Positions 61,368 through 64,000 of a stretch of 64,000 bases of DNA are shown here, piece by piece; position 1 is the first letter of the stretch, and each line of letters opens with the position of its first letter. Source of the stretch: JASGDC01 sp047606545 (lineage in GTDB: Bacteria > Actinomycetota > Actinomycetes > Actinomycetales > Micrococcaceae); NCBI GenBank assembly GCA_047606545.1, contig JASGEI010000018.1, forward strand, positions 145,723 to 209,722, given 5' to 3'. The notes below the pieces were generated by a model that was not told where the DNA came from, did not search any database, and was given only the letters and a program-made list of their open reading frames with translations. The position numbers were made by a program, and so were the translations under genes.

Positions 61368-61892
61368 ATGAAAGTTGTCTTAGGAGTTTGTGCAGGAATT
61401 GCCGCTTATAAGGCAACTTTTTTAGTGCGCGCTTTTAAAGAAGCCGGACATGATGTAAAAGTAGTGCCGACTGAAGCTTCATATAATTTTATTGGTAAGG
61501 CAACTTGGGAAGCTTTAAGTGGTAACAAAGTTACCAGTAATGTCTTTGACGATGTAGAAAACGTAAATCATGTAAAAGTCGCTAAAGAAGCTGATTTAAT
61601 CATAGTAGCGCCAGCTACGGCTAACTTTATTGCTAAGACTCGGGTTGGGTTAGCAGATGATTTACTAAGTGATATTATGCTAATGGCTACCTGTCCAATA
61701 ATACTTGCCCCAGCTATGCATACTGAAATGTGGAGTAATCCTGCAACTCAAGAAAACGTTAAAGTCCTAGAAGAACGTGGTTTTAAGATTTTTGGCCCAG
61801 CCTCTGGACGATTAACAGGTGAAGATACTGGTATTGGACGTATGGAAGAACCGGTCGATATTTATAAGTTTGTTATGGAAAATATGCAATGA
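61368..61892 (+). CDS. coaC: Phosphopantothenoylcysteine decarboxylase (CoaC)
   Basis: A 174-aa HFCD flavoprotein that decarboxylates 4'-phosphopantothenoylcysteine in CoA synthesis. Motifs: GVCAGIAAYKATFLVRAFKE, the catalytic-His region NVNHVKVAKEADLIIVAPAT, and PAMHTEMW (PAMH is usual in actinobacteria in place of PxMN). In most bacteria it is fused to CoaB; here it ends at 61892, with an ATGA overlap into coaB, so the fusion is split. Confidence 0.93.
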   Translation: MKVVLGVCAGIAAYKATFLVRAFKEAGHDVKVVPTEASYNFIGKATWEALSGNKVTSNVFDDVENVNHVKVAKEADLIIVAPATANFIAKTRVGLADDLLSDIMLMATCPIILAPAMHTEMWSNPATQENVKVLEERGFKIFGPASGRLTGEDTGIGRMEEPVDIYKFVMENMQ

Positions 61893-62524
61893 AAATTGTG
61901 ATTACGGCTGGTGGCACTAAAGAGGCGATTGATCCGGTACGTTATATCCATAACCGTTCTTCAGGTAAGCAAGGCTTGGCTTTAGCAGTAGAAGCTTATG
62001 AAGCTGGGCATGAAGTAATCTTTATCCATACACTTGATGATATTTTTGTAAAAGATTTAGCTGTAGAAAAAGTAAAAGTAGAGTCAGCAGCCCAAATGTA
62101 CGACGCAGTACACGAAGCAATGCAAACAGCTGATGCGTTAATTATGGCAGCCGCTGTGGCAGACTACACACCTATTTCTACTGTTAATCACAAAATTAAA
62201 AAAACAGCTAATGATGTTTTAACTATCAATTTAAAGAAGACTAAAGACATCCTAGCTAGCTTTAAAAACTCCAACAAACTAATTGTCGGTTTTGCAGCAG
62301 AAACTGGTGATGAAAACAACACTGAGCTTGAGTATGGTGCACAAAAGCTTGCACGTAAAGGTTGCGACTTTATTGTAGTTAACAGCGTAGCTGGTGGCAA
62401 GACTTTCGGAGCCGATACTAACAGCGCCACTATTCTTTTCAAAGAAGGCAAAGAACCAGTAAGTTTTAGTGGTACGAAAAATGAATTGGCACGAGTAGTT
62501 CTTAAATATTTAACTATGCTGTGA
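61889..62524 (+). CDS. coaB: Phosphopantothenate-cysteine ligase (CoaB)
   Basis: A 211-aa CTP-type ligase joining cysteine to phosphopantothenate. Motifs: IVITAGGTKEAIDPVRYIHN, RSSGKQGLALAVEAYEAGHE, AAAVADYTP, HKIKK, LKKTKDILASF and VGFAAETGDE. Complete length for the CoaB domain. The start ATG overlaps the coaC stop. It is the last gene of the run beginning with alaS. Confidence 0.93.
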   Translation: MKIVITAGGTKEAIDPVRYIHNRSSGKQGLALAVEAYEAGHEVIFIHTLDDIFVKDLAVEKVKVESAAQMYDAVHEAMQTADALIMAAAVADYTPISTVNHKIKKTANDVLTINLKKTKDILASFKNSNKLIVGFAAETGDENNTELEYGAQKLARKGCDFIVVNSVAGGKTFGADTNSATILFKEGKEPVSFSGTKNELARVVLKYLTML

Positions 62525-62605
62525 TGTCTGTAGACATAACACAATTATCGTGAGAATTTTTTGTATTTTCTTGTTATTTTCCTGGGTTTATTGGTGTCGG
62601 TTATT

Positions 62606-62637
62606 TTGACTTTTTGTATGGGGGGGGGGGGTAGTAT
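62606..62637 (+). promoter_or_regulatory. Candidate phase-variable promoter
   Basis: TTGACT (62606-62611) resembles a -35 box and TAGTAT (62632-62637) a -10 box. They are separated by 20 bp, of which 12 are a G run. Loss of three G residues would give the optimal 17-bp spacing. The gene start is 53 nt downstream. Confidence 0.55.
62620..62631. repeat. Homopolymeric G tract, 12 nt
   Basis: Twelve consecutive G residues in a T-rich surrounding, the only such tract I noticed in the window. Tracts of this length are prone to slipped-strand changes during replication. Confidence 0.95.
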
Positions 62638-62689
62638 TTATGTTGTTAGCTTTTGTTTTGTCGTCTATTTGAGATTGGGTTTTATTTTT

Positions 62690-64000
62690 ATGTCTAGTAA
62701 AGATTTAGAGTCTAGTGAAGCTCGTAGTGGGTTTGGTTCTGGTGTTTCGCGTCGTAGTGTGGCGAAGGGTGCTTTGTGGAGTGTGCCGGTGGTTGCTACG
62801 GCGGTGAGTGTGCCGGCTTTTGCTGCTAGTGCGTGTGATCCTTCTACTTATACTATTAATTTTCTTCCTGTGGGTAGTGTTCCTGCTCCGGGTTATGCTT
62901 TTCCGTATGGTTATGCTGAGGGCAGCAGTAAGGTGGAAGATGGTACTTTGAGTGTGCAGGTTACTGCTGCTGATGGTTGTACTGTTAGTGGGAATGTGGT
63001 TTTAACTGTTACTAGTAATAATGCTAATTTCACTACTAAGGATACTGGTCCTAATACTGTTACTATTGCGCTTAATGGTGCAGGTATTGCTACTTTTGGT
63101 ACAGAAGATAGTGGTAACCCTCTTTTCCTTGCTTCTAGTTTAAAGCCTGGTGATAGTGTTATTGTTCATGCCCAGATTGAGGGTACTAGTGTGGAAACTG
63201 GTTCTGGTGGTAATGGTGATGACATGGTGATTAATATTGGTAACTTATATGGCTGGGGAGCCAATTTTTCTGGTTCTAATGGTACGGGATATCGCCGTTA
63301 TGCGCCGGTGCAGGTTGGTGCTAATGAACCTAAAACAGACTGGGCAAGTATCAAGGCAGGACATAATTTTTCTTTGGCTTTGTCTTCTTCTGGTGATTTG
63401 TACGCAACCGGGTACAATGGTAGTGGTGCTCTTGGTTTGGGTGATACTAGTGATCGTAGTGTGTTTACGAAGGTTGATGCTCCATCTGGTGGCGGCACCT
63501 GGACAAGCATCAGCACAAGGGTTCAGGCTAGTTTTTCTTTGGGTTTGAGTTCTTCTGGTGATTTGTACGCAACCGGGCAAAATGATAATGGTGAGCTTGG
63601 TTTGAGTGATACTACTGATCGTAATGTGTTCACGAAGGTTGATGCTCCATCTGGTGGCGGCACCTGGACAAGCATCAGCGCAGGACGTTTTCACTCTTTG
63701 GCTTTGTCTTCTTCTTCTGGTGATTTGTACGCAACCGGGCAAAATGATAATGGTGAGCTTGGTTTGAGTGATACTACTGATCGTAATGTGTTTACGAAGG
63801 TTGATGCTCCATCTGGTGGCGGCACCTGGACAAGCATCAGCGCAGGAAGTTATTTTTCTTTGGCTTTGTCTTCTTCTGGTGATTTGTACGCAAGCGGGTA
63901 CAATGTTAGTGGTGCGCTTGGTTTGAGTGATACTACTGATCGTAATGTGTTCACGAAGGTTGATGCTCCATCTGGTGGCGGCACCTGGACAAGCATCAGC
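62690..64000 (+). CDS. Tat-signal exported protein with RCC1-type repeats (3' end outside window)
   Basis: The frame is open from ATG 62690 to the window end, 437 codons. The N-terminus has a twin-arginine pattern SRRSVAKG, a hydrophobic core and an AFA cleavage site near residue 45. Residues 46-180 are beta-rich and Thr/Ser-rich. From about 185 RCC1-like units of roughly 53 aa repeat (LALSSSGDLYATG, NGELGLSDTTDRNVFTKVDA, TWTSIS). It should be a surface or secreted propeller-like protein. Codon use favours GGT, GCT and TCT more than its neighbours, and the ribosome site is weak. Confidence 0.88.
   Translation, partial: MSSKDLESSEARSGFGSGVSRRSVAKGALWSVPVVATAVSVPAFAASACDPSTYTINFLPVGSVPAPGYAFPYGYAEGSSKVEDGTLSVQVTAADGCTVSGNVVLTVTSNNANFTTKDTGPNTVTIALNGAGIATFGTEDSGNPLFLASSLKPGDSVIVHAQIEGTSVETGSGGNGDDMVINIGNLYGWGANFSGSNGTGYRRYAPVQVGANEPKTDWASIKAGHNFSLALSSSGDLYATGYNGSGALGLGDTSDRSVFTKVDAPSGGGTWTSISTRVQASFSLGLSSSGDLYATGQNDNGELGLSDTTDRNVFTKVDAPSGGGTWTSISAGRFHSLALSSSSGDLYATGQNDNGELGLSDTTDRNVFTKVDAPSGGGTWTSISAGSYFSLALSSSGDLYASGYNVSGALGLSDTTDRNVFTKVDAPSGGGTWTSIS

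Noticed and set aside
61700..61740. CoaC PAMH in place of the PxMN substrate motif as a lesion
   Set aside because: From memory, PAMHTEMW is the normal form in actinobacterial CoaBC proteins, so it is not a defect.
63237..63742. Antisense and shifted frames in the RCC1-repeat gene
   Set aside because: They repeat with the RCC1 units and are shadows; the sense frame from 62690 is open to the window end and has a signal peptide.

Overview
The window is a visibly AT-rich stretch of a bacterial chromosome. I place it in a low-GC member of the Actinomycetota, probably near Actinomycetaceae or Bifidobacteriaceae. The supports are the gene order rpsD - small protein - alaS - ruvX - mltG - aroE - aroC - aroKB - aroQ - efp - nusB, the fused shikimate kinase/dehydroquinate synthase, a DNA polymerase I without a recognisable proofreading site, the PAMH motif in CoaC, an ANTAR response regulator, and a compact type II-C Cas9 resembling the Actinomyces form. 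Genus and species cannot be read from the sequence, and no rRNA genes are present.

Layout. 1-6.8 kb: the 3' end of a membrane protein, tRNA-Lys, a PqqD-like/DedA pair, a NarL-type two-component system, an FAH-family enzyme, gltX and tRNA-Gln. 6.9-9.5 kb: a small accessory patch with a DUF4143 ATPase, three 23-bp tandem repeats and a tyrosine integrase. 9.5-10.8 kb: HAD phosphatase and NUDIX hydrolase. 10.8-16.9 kb: a complete type II-C CRISPR-Cas locus (tracrRNA, cas9, cas1, cas2, 20 repeats/19 spacers). The tracrRNA pairs with the minus-strand version of the repeat, so crRNAs read towards the cas genes, and each repeat carries its own extended -10 promoter. 16.9-18.7 kb: an unusual island of three related small-protein cassettes, each headed by a hairpin and an opposing extended -10 promoter, bounded by one decayed CRISPR repeat. 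18.7-20.4 kb: a membrane-anchored HIRAN-domain protein.

20.5-48.8 kb is mostly ordinary chromosome: an old-yellow-enzyme reductase, MFS transporter, TPR protein, metallophosphoesterase, HelD-like helicase, the lipid II amidation pair MurT/GatD, rsmI, the riboflavin operon (ribD-ribE-ribB-ribA-ribH, with ribB and ribA separate), a coiled-coil protein, trpC-lgt, pyk, a group of small hypothetical genes, an S66 peptidase, tRNA-Leu, the ANTAR regulator, a thioesterase, polA, uppP, a thioredoxin-like protein, rpsD and a MarR regulator.

48.9-62.5 kb is a tightly packed plus-strand run, often with 4-nt ATGA overlaps: alaS, ruvX, mltG, the shikimate genes, efp, nusB, two small membrane proteins, gmk, rpoZ, and separate coaC and coaB. 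At the right edge (62.6-64 kb) begins a Tat-signal, RCC1-repeat exported protein that runs off the window. Its promoter has a 12-G homopolymer between the -35 and -10 boxes, the layout of a phase-variable promoter.

The points most worth a second look are the poly-G promoter, the small-protein/hairpin cassettes beside the CRISPR array, the pair of sister spacers that differ only at apparent third codon positions, the repeat-borne promoters, the membrane-tethered HIRAN protein, and a MurT lacking its zinc-ribbon cysteines.
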